A DNA stretch of 64,000 nucleotides from Karalla daura (taxonomy: Eukaryota > Chordata > Actinopteri > Chaetodontiformes > Leiognathidae): contig CM055198.1 of the NCBI GenBank assembly GCA_029224185.1, positions 3,980,424 to 4,044,423 of the forward strand, read 5' to 3'. Position 1 is the first letter of the stretch. Each line of letters starts with the position of its first letter. This document shows positions 51,366-63,300 of the stretch, piece by piece. The translations under genes were made by a program, and so were the position numbers. The notes below the pieces were generated by a model that ran no database searches, was not told where the DNA came from, and saw only the letters and a list, made by a program, of their open reading frames with translations.

Positions 51366-53843
51366 TCACCCCGGACCTTTCGTTTTGGCCGAGATCCCGA
51401 CCCCGAGCGAGCGAGCCCAAACCCACCATTTGGGGTGTGAGCCGCCTCCGGGGTGGCCCACGCTCACTGGAAAAAGCAATACCGATGCCGGATTTGATCC
51501 TGGAGCTGAGATATTAAAGCTCGCCGAAAGTGAAAAAAACGACCACCCCGGACCTGTCGTTTTGGCCGAGATCCCGACCCCGAGCGAGCGAGCCCAAACC
51601 CACCATTTGGGGTGTGAGCCGCCTCCGGGGTGGCCCACGCTCACTGGAAAAAGCAATCCCGATGCCGGATTTGATCCTGGAGCTGAGATATTAAAGCTCG
51701 CCGAAAGTGAAAAAAACGACCACCCCGGACCTGTCGTTTTGGCCGAGATCCAGACCCCGAGCGAGCGAGCCCAAACCCACCATTTGGGGTGTGAGCCGCC
51801 TCCGGGGTGGCCCACGCTCACTGGAAAAAGCAATCCCGATGCCGGATTTGATCCTGGATCTGAGATATCAAAGCTCGCCGAAAGTGAAAAAAACGACCAC
51901 CCCGGACCTGTCGTTTTGGCCGAGATCCCGACCCCGAGCGAGCGAGCCCAAACCCACCATTTGGGGTGTGAGCCGCCTCCGGGGTGGCCCACGCTCACTG
52001 GAAAAAGCAATCCCGATGCCGGATTTGATCCTGGAGCTGAGATATTAAAGCTCGCCGAAAGTGAAAAAAACGACCACCCCGGACCTGTCGTTTTGGCCGA
52101 GATCCAGACCCCGAGCGAGCGAGCCCAAACCCACCATTTGGGGTGTGAGCCGCCTCCGGGGTGGCCCACGCTCACTGGAAAAAGCAATCCCGATGCCGGA
52201 TTTGATCCTGGAGCTGAGATATTAAAGCTCGCCGAAAGTGAAAAAAACGACCACCCCGGACCTGTCGTTTTGGCCGAGATCCCGACCCCGAGCGAGCGAG
52301 CCCAAACCCACCATTTGGGGTGTGAGCCGCCTCCGGGGTGGCCCACGCTCACTGGAAAAAGCAATCCCGATGCCGGATTTGATCCTGGATCTGAGATATC
52401 AAAGCTCGCCGAAAGTGAAAAAAACGACCACCCCGGACCTGTCGTTTTGGCCGAGATCCCGACCCCGAGCGAGCGAGCCCAAACCCACCATTTGGGGTGT
52501 GAGCCGCCTCCGGGGTGGCCCACGCTCACTGGAAAAAGCAGTCCCGATGCCGGATTTGATCCTGGAGCTGAGATATTAAAGCTCGCCGAAAGTGAAAAAA
52601 ACGACCACCCCGGACCTGTCGTTTTAGCCGAGATCCCGACCCCGAGCGAGCGAGCCCAAACCCACCATTTGGGGTGTGAGCCGCCTCCGGGGTGGCCCAC
52701 GCTCACTGGAAAAAGCAATCCCGATGCCGGATTTGATCCTGGAGCTGAGATATTAAAGCTCGCCGAAAGTGAAAAAAACGACCACCCCGGACCTGTCGTT
52801 TTGGCCGAGATCCCGACCCCGAGCGAGCGAGCCCAAACCCACCATTTGGGGTGTGAGCCGCCTCCGGGGTGGCCCACGCTCACTGGAAAAAGCAGTCCCG
52901 ATGCCGGATTTGATCCTGGAGCTGAGATATTAAAGCTCGCCGAAAGTGAAAAAAACGACCACCCCGGACCTGTCGTTTTGGCCGAGATCCCGACCCCGAG
53001 CGAGCGAGCCCAAACCCACCATTTGGGGTGTGAGCCGCCTCCGGGGTGGCCCACGCTCACTGGAAAAAGCAATCCCGATGCTGGATTTGATCCTGGAGCT
53101 GAGATATTAAAGCTCGCCGAAAGTGAAAAAAACGACCACCCCGGACCTGTCGTTTTAGCCGAGATCCCGACCCCGAGCGAGCGAGCCCAAACCCACCATT
53201 TGGGGTGTGAGCCGCCTCCGGGGTGGCCCACGCTCACTGGAAAAAGCAATCCCGATGCCGGATTTGATCCTGGAGCTGAGATATTAAAGCTCGCCGAAAG
53301 TGAAAAAAACGACCACCCCGGACCTGTCGTTTTAGCCGAGATCCCGACCCCGAGCGAGCGAGCCCAAACCCACCATTTGGGGTGTGAGCCGCCTCCGGGG
53401 TGGCCCACGCTCACTGGAAAAAGCAATCCCGATGCCGGATTTGATCCTGGAGCTGAGATATTAAAGCTCGCCGAAAGTGAAAAAAACGACCACCCCGGAC
53501 CTGTCGTTTTAGCCGAGATCCCGACCCCGAGCGAGCGAGCCCAAACCCACCATTTGGGGTGTGAGCCGCCTCCGGGGTGGCCCACGCTCACTGGAAAAAG
53601 CAATCCCGATGCCGGATTTGATCCTGGAGCTGAGATATTAAAGCTAGCCGAAAGTGAAAAAAACGACCACCCCGGACCTGTCGTTTTGGCCGAGATCCCG
53701 ACCCCGAGCGAGCGAGCCCAAACCCACCATTTGGGGTGTGAGTCGCCTCCGGGGTGGCCCACGCTCACTGGAAAGAGCAATCCCGATGCCGGATTTGATC
53801 CTGGAGCTGAGATATTAAAGCTCGCCGAAAGTGAAAAAAACGA
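51366..53843. repeat. 14-monomer family B block
   Basis: It begins with the rare ggacctttcg (T at 51,379) shared with 18,280. It lacks the gtgtaaaaaac monomer of the full B units but keeps ggatctgagatatc (51,859 and 52,390) and agctagcc (53,646). Its later part, from about 52,238, is repeated at 58,789-60,394. Confidence 0.8.
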
Positions 53844-55072
53844 TCACCCCGGACCTGTCGTTTTGGCCGAGATCCCGACCCCGAGCGAGCGAGCCCAAAC
53901 CCACCATTTGGGGTGTGAGCCGCCTCCGGGGTGGCCCACGCTCACTGGAAAAAGCAATACCGATGCCGGATTTGATCCTGGAGCTGAGATATTAAAGCTC
54001 GCCGAAAGTGAAAAAAACGACCACCCCGGACCTGTCGTTTTGGCCGAGATCCCGACCCCGAGCGAGCGAGCCCAAACCCACCATTTGGGGTGTGAGCCGC
54101 CTCCGGGGTGGCCCACGCTCACTGGAAAAAGCAATACCGATGCCGGATTTGATCCTGGAGCTGAGATATTAAAGCTCGCCGAAAGTGAAAAAAACGACCA
54201 CCCCGGACCTGTCGTTTTGGCCGAGATCCCGACCCCGAGCGAGCGAGCCCAAACCCACCATTTGGGGTGTGAGCCGCCTCCGGGGTGGCCCACGCTCACT
54301 GGAAAAAGCAATCCCGATGCCGGATTTGATCCTGGAGCTGAGATATTAAAGCTCGCCGAAAGTGAAAAAAACGACCACCCCGGACCTGTCGTTTTGGCCG
54401 AGATCCAGACCCCGAGCGAGCGAGCCCAAACCCACCATTTGGGGTGTGAGCCGCCTCCGGGGTGGCCCACGCTCACTGGAAAAAGCAATCCCGATGCCGG
54501 ATTTGATCCTGGAGCTGAGATATTAAAGCTCGCCGAAAGTGTAAAAAACGACCACCCCGGACCTGTCGTTTTGGCCGAGATCCCGACCCCGAGCGAGCGA
54601 GCCCAAACCCACCATTTGGGGTGTGAGCCGCCTCCGGGGTGGCCCACGCTCACTGGAAAAAGCAATCCCGATGCCGGATTTGATCCTGGATCTGAGATAT
54701 CAAAGCTCGCCGAAAGTGAAAAAAACGACCACCCCGGACCTGTCGTTTTGGCCGAGATCCCGACCCCGAGCGAGCGAGCCCAAACCCACCATTTGGGGTG
54801 TGAGCCGCCTCCGGGGTGGCCCACGCTCACTGGAAAAAGCAATCCCGATGCCGGATTTGATCCTGGAGCTGAGATATTAAAGCTCGCCGAAAGTGAAAAA
54901 AACGACCACCCCGGACCTGTCGTTTTGGCCGAGATCCAGACCCCGAGCGAGCGAGCCCAAACCCACCATTTGGGGTGTGAGCCGCCTCCGGGGTGGCCCA
55001 CGCTCACTGGAAAAAGCAATCCCGATGCCGGATTTGATCCTGGAGCTGAGATATTAAAGCTCGCCGAAAGTG

Positions 55073-55080
55073 AAAAAAAA
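55073..55080 (+). other. A-run expansion, A8 instead of A7 (+1 bp)
   Basis: The monomer A run after gtg has eight A here against seven in the rest of the array. This shifts the long plus-strand frame and leads to its stop at 55,158. Confidence 0.9.
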
Positions 55081-55427
55081 CGACCACCCCGGACCTGTCG
55101 TTTTGGCCGAGATCCCGACCCCGAGCGAGCGAGCCCAAACCCACCATTTGGGGTGTGAGCCGCCTCCGGGGTGGCCCACGCTCACTGGAAAAAGCAATCC
55201 CGATGCCGGATTTGATCCTGGATCTGAGATATCAAAGCTCGCCGAAAGTGAAAAAAACGACCACCCCGGACCTGTCGTTTTGGCCGAGATCCCGACCCCG
55301 AGCGAGCGAGCCCAAACCCACCATTTGGGGTGTGAGCCGCCTCCGGGGTGGCCCACGCTCACTGGAAAAAGCAGTCCCGATGCCGGATTTGATCCTGGAG
55401 CTGAGATATTAAAGCTCGCCGAAAGTG

Positions 55428-55435
55428 AAAAAAAA
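55428..55435 (+). other. A-run expansion, A8 instead of A7 (+1 bp)
   Basis: Same change as at 55,073, two monomers downstream. The cumulative shift is +2. Confidence 0.9.
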
Positions 55436-56136
55436 CGACCACCCCGGACCTGTCGTTTTAGCCGAGATCCCGACCCCGAGCGAGCGAGCCCAAACCCACC
55501 ATTTGGGGTGTGAGCCGCCTCCGGGGTGGCCCACGCTCACTGGAAAAAGCAATCCCGATGCCGGATTTGATCCTGGAGCTGAGATATTAAAGCTCGCCGA
55601 AAGTGAAAAAAACGACCACCCCGGACCTGTCGTTTTGGCCGAGATCCCGACCCCGAGCGAGCGAGCCCAAACCCACCATTTGGGGTGTGAGCCGCCTCCG
55701 GGGTGGCCCACGCTCACTGGAAAAAGCAATCCCGATGCCGGATTTGATCCTGGAGCTGAGATATTAAAGCTCGCCGAAAGTGAAAAAAACGACCACCCCG
55801 GACCTGTCGTTTTGGCCGAGATCCCGACCCCGAGCGAGCGAGCCCAAACCCACCATTTGGGGTGTGAGCCGCCTCCGGGGTGGCCCACGCTCACTGGAAA
55901 AAGCAATCCCGATGCTGGATTTGATCCTGGAGCTGAGATATTAAAGCTCGCCGAAAGTGAAAAAAACGACCACCCCGGACCTGTCGTTTTAGCCGAGATC
56001 CCGACCCCGAGCGAGCGAGCCCAAACCCACCATTTGGGGTGTGAGCCGCCTCCGGGGTGGCCCACGCTCACTGGAAAAAGCAATCCCGATGCCGGATTTG
56101 ATCCTGGAGCTGAGATATTAAAGCTAGCCGAAAGTG

Positions 56137-56144
56137 AAAAAAAG
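56137..56144 (+). other. single-base deletion after the A run (-1 bp)
   Basis: The sequence reads A7 followed directly by gacc, whereas other copies read A7 then cgacc. The C is missing, giving a 176-bp monomer. The cumulative shift returns to +1. Confidence 0.9.
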
Positions 56145-56312
56145 ACCACCCCGGACCTGTCGTTTTGGCCGAGATCCCGACCCCGAGCGAGCGAGCCCAA
56201 ACCCACCATTTGGGGTGTGAGCCGCCTCCGGGGTGGCCCACGCTCACTGGAAAAAGCAGTCCCGATGCCGGATTTGATCCTGGAGCTGAGATATTAAAGC
56301 TCGCCGAAAGTG

Positions 56313-56320
56313 AAAAAAAA
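56313..56320 (+). other. A-run expansion, A8 instead of A7 (+1 bp)
   Basis: Same change as at 55,073. The net shift of +2 persists to the end of the window, where no further length change is seen. Confidence 0.9.
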
Positions 56321-59300
56321 CGACCACCCCGGACCTGTCGTTTTAGCCGAGATCCCGACCCCGAGCGAGCGAGCCCAAACCCACCATTTGGGGTGTGAGC
56401 CGCCTCCGGGGTGGCCCACGCTCACTGGAAAAAGCAATCCCGATGCCGGATTTGATCCTGGAGCTGAGATATTAAAGCTCGCCGAAAGTGAAAAAAACGA
56501 CCACCCCGGACCTGTCGTTTTGGCCGAGATCCCGACCCCGAGCGAGCGAGCCCAAACCCACCATTTGGGGTGTGAGCCGCCTCCGGGGTGGCCCACGCTC
56601 ACTGGAAAAAGCAATCCCGATGCCGGATTTGATCCTGGAGCTGAGATATTAAAGCTCGCCGAAAGTGAAAAAAACGACCACCCCGGACCTGTCGTTTTAG
56701 CCGAGATCCCGACCCCGAGCGAGCGAGCCCAAACCCACCATTTGGGGTGTGAGCCGCCTCCGGGGTGGCCCACGCTCACTGGAAAAAGCAATCCCGATGC
56801 CGGATTTGATCCTGGAGCTGAGATATTAAAGCTCGCCGAAAGTGAAAAAAACGACCACCCCGGACCTGTCGTTTTGGCCGAGATCCCGACCCCGAGCGAG
56901 CGAGCCCAAACCCACCATTTGGGGTGTGAGCCGCCTCCGGGGTGGCCCACGCTCACTGGAAAAAGCAATCCCGATGCCGGATTTGATCCTGGAGCTGAGA
57001 TATTAAAGCTCGCCGAAAGTGAAAAAAACGACCACCCCGGACCTGTCGTTTTGGCCGAGATCCCGACCCCGAGCGAGCGAGCCCAAACCCACCATTTGGG
57101 GTGTGAGCCGCCTCCGGGGTGGCCCACGCTCACTGGAAAAAGCAATCCCGATGCTGGATTTGATCCTGGAGCTGAGATATTAAAGCTCGCCGAAAGTGAA
57201 AAAAACGACCACCCCGGACCTGTCGTTTTAGCCGAGATCCCGACCCCGAGCGAGCGAGCCCAAACCCACCATTTGGGGTGTGAGCCGCCTCCGGGGTGGC
57301 CCACGCTCACTGGAAAAAGCAATCCCGATGCCGGATTTGATCCTGGAGCTGAGATATTAAAGCTAGCCGAAAGTGAAAAAAACGACCACCCCGGACCTGT
57401 CGTTTTGGCCGAGATCCCGACCCCGAGCGAGCGAGCCCAAACCCACCATTTGGGGTGTGAGCCGCCTCCGGGGTGGCCCACGCTCACTGGAAAAAGCAGT
57501 CCCGATGCCGGATTTGATCCTGGAGCTGAGATATTAAAGCTCGCCGAAAGTGAAAAAAACGACCACCCCGGACCTGTCGTTTTAGCCGAGATCCCGACCC
57601 CGAGCGAGCGAGCCCAAACCCACCATTTGGGGTGTGAGCCGCCTCCGGGGTGGCCCACGCTCACTGGAAAAAGCAATCCCGATGCCGGATTTGATCCTGG
57701 AGCTGAGATATTAAAGCTCGCCGAAAGTGAAAAAAACGACCACCCCGGACCTGTCGTTTTGGCCGAGATCCCGACCCCGAGCGAGCGAGCCCAAACCCAC
57801 CATTTGGGGTGTGAGCCGCCTCCGGGGTGGCCCACGCTCACTGGAAAAAGCAATCCCGATGCCGGATTTGATCCTGGAGCTGAGATATTAAAGCTCGCCG
57901 AAAGTGAAAAAAACGACCACCCCGGACCTGTCGTTTTGGCCGAGATCCCGACCCCGAGCGAGCGAGCCCAAACCCACCATTTGGGGTGTGAGCCGCCTCC
58001 GGGGTGGCCCACGCTCACTGGAAAAAGCAATCCCGATGCTGGATTTGATCCTGGAGCTGAGATATTAAAGCTCGCCGAAAGTGAAAAAAACGACCACCCC
58101 GGACCTGTCGTTTTAGCCGAGATCCCGACCCCGAGCGAGCGAGCCCAAACCCACCATTTGGGGTGTGAGCCGCCTCCGGGGTGGCCCACGCTCACTGGAA
58201 AAAGCAATCCCGATGCCGGATTTGATCCTGGAGCTGAGATATTAAAGCTCGCCGAAAGTGAAAAAAACGACCACCCCGGACCTGTCGTTTTGGCCGAGAT
58301 CCCGACCCCGAGCGAGCGAGCCCAAACCCACCATTTGGGGTGTGAGCCGCCTCCGGGGTGGCCCACGCTCACTGGAAAAAGCAATCCCGATGCCGGATTT
58401 GATCCTGGAGCTGAGATATTAAAGCTCGCCGAAAGTGAAAAAAACGACCACCCCGGACCTGTCGTTTTAGCCGAGATCCCGACCCCGAGCGAGCGAGCCC
58501 AAACCCACCATTTGGGGTGTGAGCCGCCTCCGGGGTGGCCCACGCTCACTGGAAAAAGCAATCCCGATGCCGGATTTGATCCTGGAGCTGAGATATTAAA
58601 GCTAGCCGAAAGTGAAAAAAACGACCACCCCGGACCTGTCGTTTTGGCCGAGATCCCGACCCCGAGCGAGCGAGCCCAAACCCACCATTTGGGGTGTGAG
58701 TCGCCTCCGGGGTGGCCCACGCTCACTGGAAAGAGCAATCCCGATGCCGGATTTGATCCTGGAGCTGAGATATTAAAGCTCGCCGAAAGTGAAAAAAACG
58801 ACCACCCCGGACCTGTCGTTTTGGCCGAGATCCCGACCCCGAGCGAGCGAGCCCAAACCCACCATTTGGGGTGTGAGCCGCCTCCGGGGTGGCCCACGCT
58901 CACTGGAAAAAGCAATCCCGATGCCGGATTTGATCCTGGATCTGAGATATCAAAGCTCGCCGAAAGTGAAAAAAACGACCACCCCGGACCTGTCGTTTTG
59001 GCCGAGATCCCGACCCCGAGCGAGCGAGCCCAAACCCACCATTTGGGGTGTGAGCCGCCTCCGGGGTGGCCCACGCTCACTGGAAAAAGCAGTCCCGATG
59101 CCGGATTTGATCCTGGAGCTGAGATATTAAAGCTCGCCGAAAGTGAAAAAAACGACCACCCCGGACCTGTCGTTTTAGCCGAGATCCCGACCCCGAGCGA
59201 GCGAGCCCAAACCCACCATTTGGGGTGTGAGCCGCCTCCGGGGTGGCCCACGCTCACTGGAAAAAGCAATCCCGATGCCGGATTTGATCCTGGAGCTGAG

Positions 59301-60394
59301 ATATTAAAGCTCGCCGAAAGTGAAAAAAACGACCACCCCGGACCTGTCGTTTTGGCCGAGATCCCGACCCCGAGCGAGCGAGCCCAAACCCACCATTTGG
59401 GGTGTGAGCCGCCTCCGGGGTGGCCCACGCTCACTGGAAAAAGCAGTCCCGATGCCGGATTTGATCCTGGAGCTGAGATATTAAAGCTCGCCGAAAGTGA
59501 AAAAAACGACCACCCCGGACCTGTCGTTTTGGCCGAGATCCCGACCCCGAGCGAGCGAGCCCAAACCCACCATTTGGGGTGTGAGCCGCCTCCGGGGTGG
59601 CCCACGCTCACTGGAAAAAGCAATCCCGATGCTGGATTTGATCCTGGAGCTGAGATATTAAAGCTCGCCGAAAGTGAAAAAAACGACCACCCCGGACCTG
59701 TCGTTTTAGCCGAGATCCCGACCCCGAGCGAGCGAGCCCAAACCCACCATTTGGGGTGTGAGCCGCCTCCGGGGTGGCCCACGCTCACTGGAAAAAGCAA
59801 TCCCGATGCCGGATTTGATCCTGGAGCTGAGATATTAAAGCTCGCCGAAAGTGAAAAAAACGACCACCCCGGACCTGTCGTTTTAGCCGAGATCCCGACC
59901 CCGAGCGAGCGAGCCCAAACCCACCATTTGGGGTGTGAGCCGCCTCCGGGGTGGCCCACGCTCACTGGAAAAAGCAATCCCGATGCCGGATTTGATCCTG
60001 GAGCTGAGATATTAAAGCTCGCCGAAAGTGAAAAAAACGACCACCCCGGACCTGTCGTTTTAGCCGAGATCCCGACCCCGAGCGAGCGAGCCCAAACCCA
60101 CCATTTGGGGTGTGAGCCGCCTCCGGGGTGGCCCACGCTCACTGGAAAAAGCAATCCCGATGCCGGATTTGATCCTGGAGCTGAGATATTAAAGCTAGCC
60201 GAAAGTGAAAAAAACGACCACCCCGGACCTGTCGTTTTGGCCGAGATCCCGACCCCGAGCGAGCGAGCCCAAACCCACCATTTGGGGTGTGAGTCGCCTC
60301 CGGGGTGGCCCACGCTCACTGGAAAGAGCAATCCCGATGCCGGATTTGATCCTGGAGCTGAGATATTAAAGCTCGCCGAAAGTGAAAAAAACGA

Positions 60395-63300
60395 TCACCC
60401 CGGACCTGTCGTTTTGGCCGAGATCCCGACCCCGAGCGAGCGAGCCCAAACCCACCATTTGGGGTGTGAGCCGCCTCCGGGGTGGCCCACGCTCACTGGA
60501 AAAAGCAATACCGATGCCGGATTTGATCCTGGAGCTGAGATATTAAAGCTCGCCGAAAGTGAAAAAAACGACCACCCCGGACCTGTCGTTTTGGCCGAGA
60601 TCCCGACCCCGAGCGAGCGAGCCCAAACCCACCATTTGGGGTGTGAGCCGCCTCCGGGGTGGCCCACGCTCACTGGAAAAAGCAATACCGATGCCGGATT
60701 TGATCCTGGAGCTGAGATATTAAAGCTCGCCGAAAGTGAAAAAAACGACCACCCCGGACCTGTCGTTTTGGCCGAGATCCCGACCCCGAGCGAGCGAGCC
60801 CAAACCCACCATTTGGGGTGTGAGCCGCCTCCGGGGTGGCCCACGCTCACTGGAAAAAGCAATCCCGATGCCGGATTTGATCCTGGAGCTGAGATATTAA
60901 AGCTCGCCGAAAGTGAAAAAAACGACCACCCCGGACCTGTCGTTTTGGCCGAGATCCAGACCCCGAGCGAGCGAGCCCAAACCCACCATTTGGGGTGTGA
61001 GCCGCCTCCGGGGTGGCCCACGCTCACTGGAAAAAGCAATCCCGATGCCGGATTTGATCCTGGAGCTGAGATATTAAAGCTCGCCGAAAGTGTAAAAAAC
61101 GACCACCCCGGACCTGTCGTTTTGGCCGAGATCCCGACCCCGAGCGAGCGAGCCCAAACCCACCATTTGGGGTGTGAGCCGCCTCCGGGGTGGCCCACGC
61201 TCACTGGAAAAAGCAATCCCGATGCCGGATTTGATCCTGGATCTGAGATATCAAAGCTCGCCGAAAGTGAAAAAAACGACCACCCCGGACCTGTCGTTTT
61301 GGCCGAGATCCCGACCCCGAGCGAGCGAGCCCAAACCCACCATTTGGGGTGTGAGCCGCCTCCGGGGTGGCCCACGCTCACTGGAAAAAGCAATCCCGAT
61401 GCCGGATTTGATCCTGGAGCTGAGATATTAAAGCTCGCCGAAAGTGAAAAAAACGACCACCCCGGACCTGTCGTTTTGGCCGAGATCCAGACCCCGAGCG
61501 AGCGAGCCCAAACCCACCATTTGGGGTGTGAGCCGCCTCCGGGGTGGCCCACGCTCACTGGAAAAAGCAATCCCGATGCCGGATTTGATCCTGGAGCTGA
61601 GATATTAAAGCTCGCCGAAAGTGAAAAAAACGACCACCCCGGACCTGTCGTTTTGGCCGAGATCCCGACCCCGAGCGAGCGAGCCCAAACCCACCATTTG
61701 GGGTGTGAGCCGCCTCCGGGGTGGCCCACGCTCACTGGAAAAAGCAATCCCGATGCCGGATTTGATCCTGGATCTGAGATATCAAAGCTCGCCGAAAGTG
61801 AAAAAAACGACCACCCCGGACCTGTCGTTTTGGCCGAGATCCCGACCCCGAGCGAGCGAGCCCAAACCCACCATTTGGGGTGTGAGCCGCCTCCGGGGTG
61901 GCCCACGCTCACTGGAAAAAGCAGTCCCGATGCCGGATTTGATCCTGGAGCTGAGATATTAAAGCTCGCCGAAAGTGAAAAAAACGACCACCCCGGACCT
62001 GTCGTTTTAGCCGAGATCCCGACCCCGAGCGAGCGAGCCCAAACCCACCATTTGGGGTGTGAGCCGCCTCCGGGGTGGCCCACGCTCACTGGAAAAAGCA
62101 ATCCCGATGCCGGATTTGATCCTGGAGCTGAGATATTAAAGCTCGCCGAAAGTGAAAAAAACGACCACCCCGGACCTGTCGTTTTGGCCGAGATCCCGAC
62201 CCCGAGCGAGCGAGCCCAAACCCACCATTTGGGGTGTGAGCCGCCTCCGGGGTGGCCCACGCTCACTGGAAAAAGCAATCCCGATGCCGGATTTGATCCT
62301 GGAGCTGAGATATTAAAGCTCGCCGAAAGTGAAAAAAACGACCACCCCGGACCTGTCGTTTTGGCCGAGATCCCGACCCCGAGCGAGCGAGCCCAAACCC
62401 ACCATTTGGGGTGTGAGCCGCCTCCGGGGTGGCCCACGCTCACTGGAAAAAGCAATCCCGATGCTGGATTTGATCCTGGAGCTGAGATATTAAAGCTCGC
62501 CGAAAGTGAAAAAAACGACCACCCCGGACCTGTCGTTTTAGCCGAGATCCCGACCCCGAGCGAGCGAGCCCAAACCCACCATTTGGGGTGTGAGCCGCCT
62601 CCGGGGTGGCCCACGCTCACTGGAAAAAGCAATCCCGATGCCGGATTTGATCCTGGAGCTGAGATATTAAAGCTAGCCGAAAGTGAAAAAAACGACCACC
62701 CCGGACCTGTCGTTTTGGCCGAGATCCCGACCCCGAGCGAGCGAGCCCAAACCCACCATTTGGGGTGTGAGCCGCCTCCGGGGTGGCCCACGCTCACTGG
62801 AAAAAGCAGTCCCGATGCCGGATTTGATCCTGGAGCTGAGATATTAAAGCTCGCCGAAAGTGAAAAAAACGACCACCCCGGACCTGTCGTTTTAGCCGAG
62901 ATCCCGACCCCGAGCGAGCGAGCCCAAACCCACCATTTGGGGTGTGAGCCGCCTCCGGGGTGGCCCACGCTCACTGGAAAAAGCAATCCCGATGCCGGAT
63001 TTGATCCTGGAGCTGAGATATTAAAGCTCGCCGAAAGTGAAAAAAACGACCACCCCGGACCTGTCGTTTTGGCCGAGATCCCGACCCCGAGCGAGCGAGC
63101 CCAAACCCACCATTTGGGGTGTGAGCCGCCTCCGGGGTGGCCCACGCTCACTGGAAAAAGCAATCCCGATGCCGGATTTGATCCTGGAGCTGAGATATTA
63201 AAGCTCGCCGAAAGTGAAAAAAACGACCACCCCGGACCTGTCGTTTTGGCCGAGATCCCGACCCCGAGCGAGCGAGCCCAAACCCACCATTTGGGGTGTG

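Larger units (their letters stand above)
1..55158 (+). other. giant open frame through the satellite, judged not to be a gene
   Basis: One plus-strand frame has no stop from the first base to 55,158 (more than 18,000 codons). It is an imperfect 59-residue repeat with one Cys, one Trp and several Pro per unit and no recognised domain, signal peptide or membrane segment. The first possible start in view is a TTG at 55, which simply recurs in most monomers (gttttggcc). There is no ATG start, ribosome site or promoter, and the frame is open at the window edge. A 177-bp period is 59 codons, so one stop-free monomer gives an endless frame. Variant types I tallied were about 25 amino-acid changing to about 8 silent, near the ratio expected without selection. 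The same frame, shifted by 2, is open again from about 56,321 to 64,000. I give about a 4% chance that it is translated. Confidence 0.9.
53844..60394. repeat. family B super-unit, 37 monomers plus 2 bp (6,551 bp), with four indels
   Basis: The first part (to about 58.7 kb) follows 25,347-30,302 at a 28,497-bp offset: gtgtaaaaaac 54,542, ggatctgagatatc 54,691 and 55,223, agctagcc 56,126, 57,365 and 58,604. The remainder repeats 52,238-53,843. The join fits an unequal crossover. It contains the only monomers of irregular length found in the window. Confidence 0.85.

Noticed and set aside
55..55158. A giant protein-coding gene of 18,367 residues
   Set aside because: The start would be a TTG that recurs in most monomers. 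No promoter or ribosome site is visible, the frame is open beyond the window edge, the variants are mostly amino-acid changing, and it ends at a one-base homopolymer change.
16922..61962. Short plus-strand ORFs of 85 and 113 residues in a second frame
   Set aside because: They appear only where atatcaa replaces atattaa and removes the TAA in one monomer. Their starts are GTG triplets present in every monomer.
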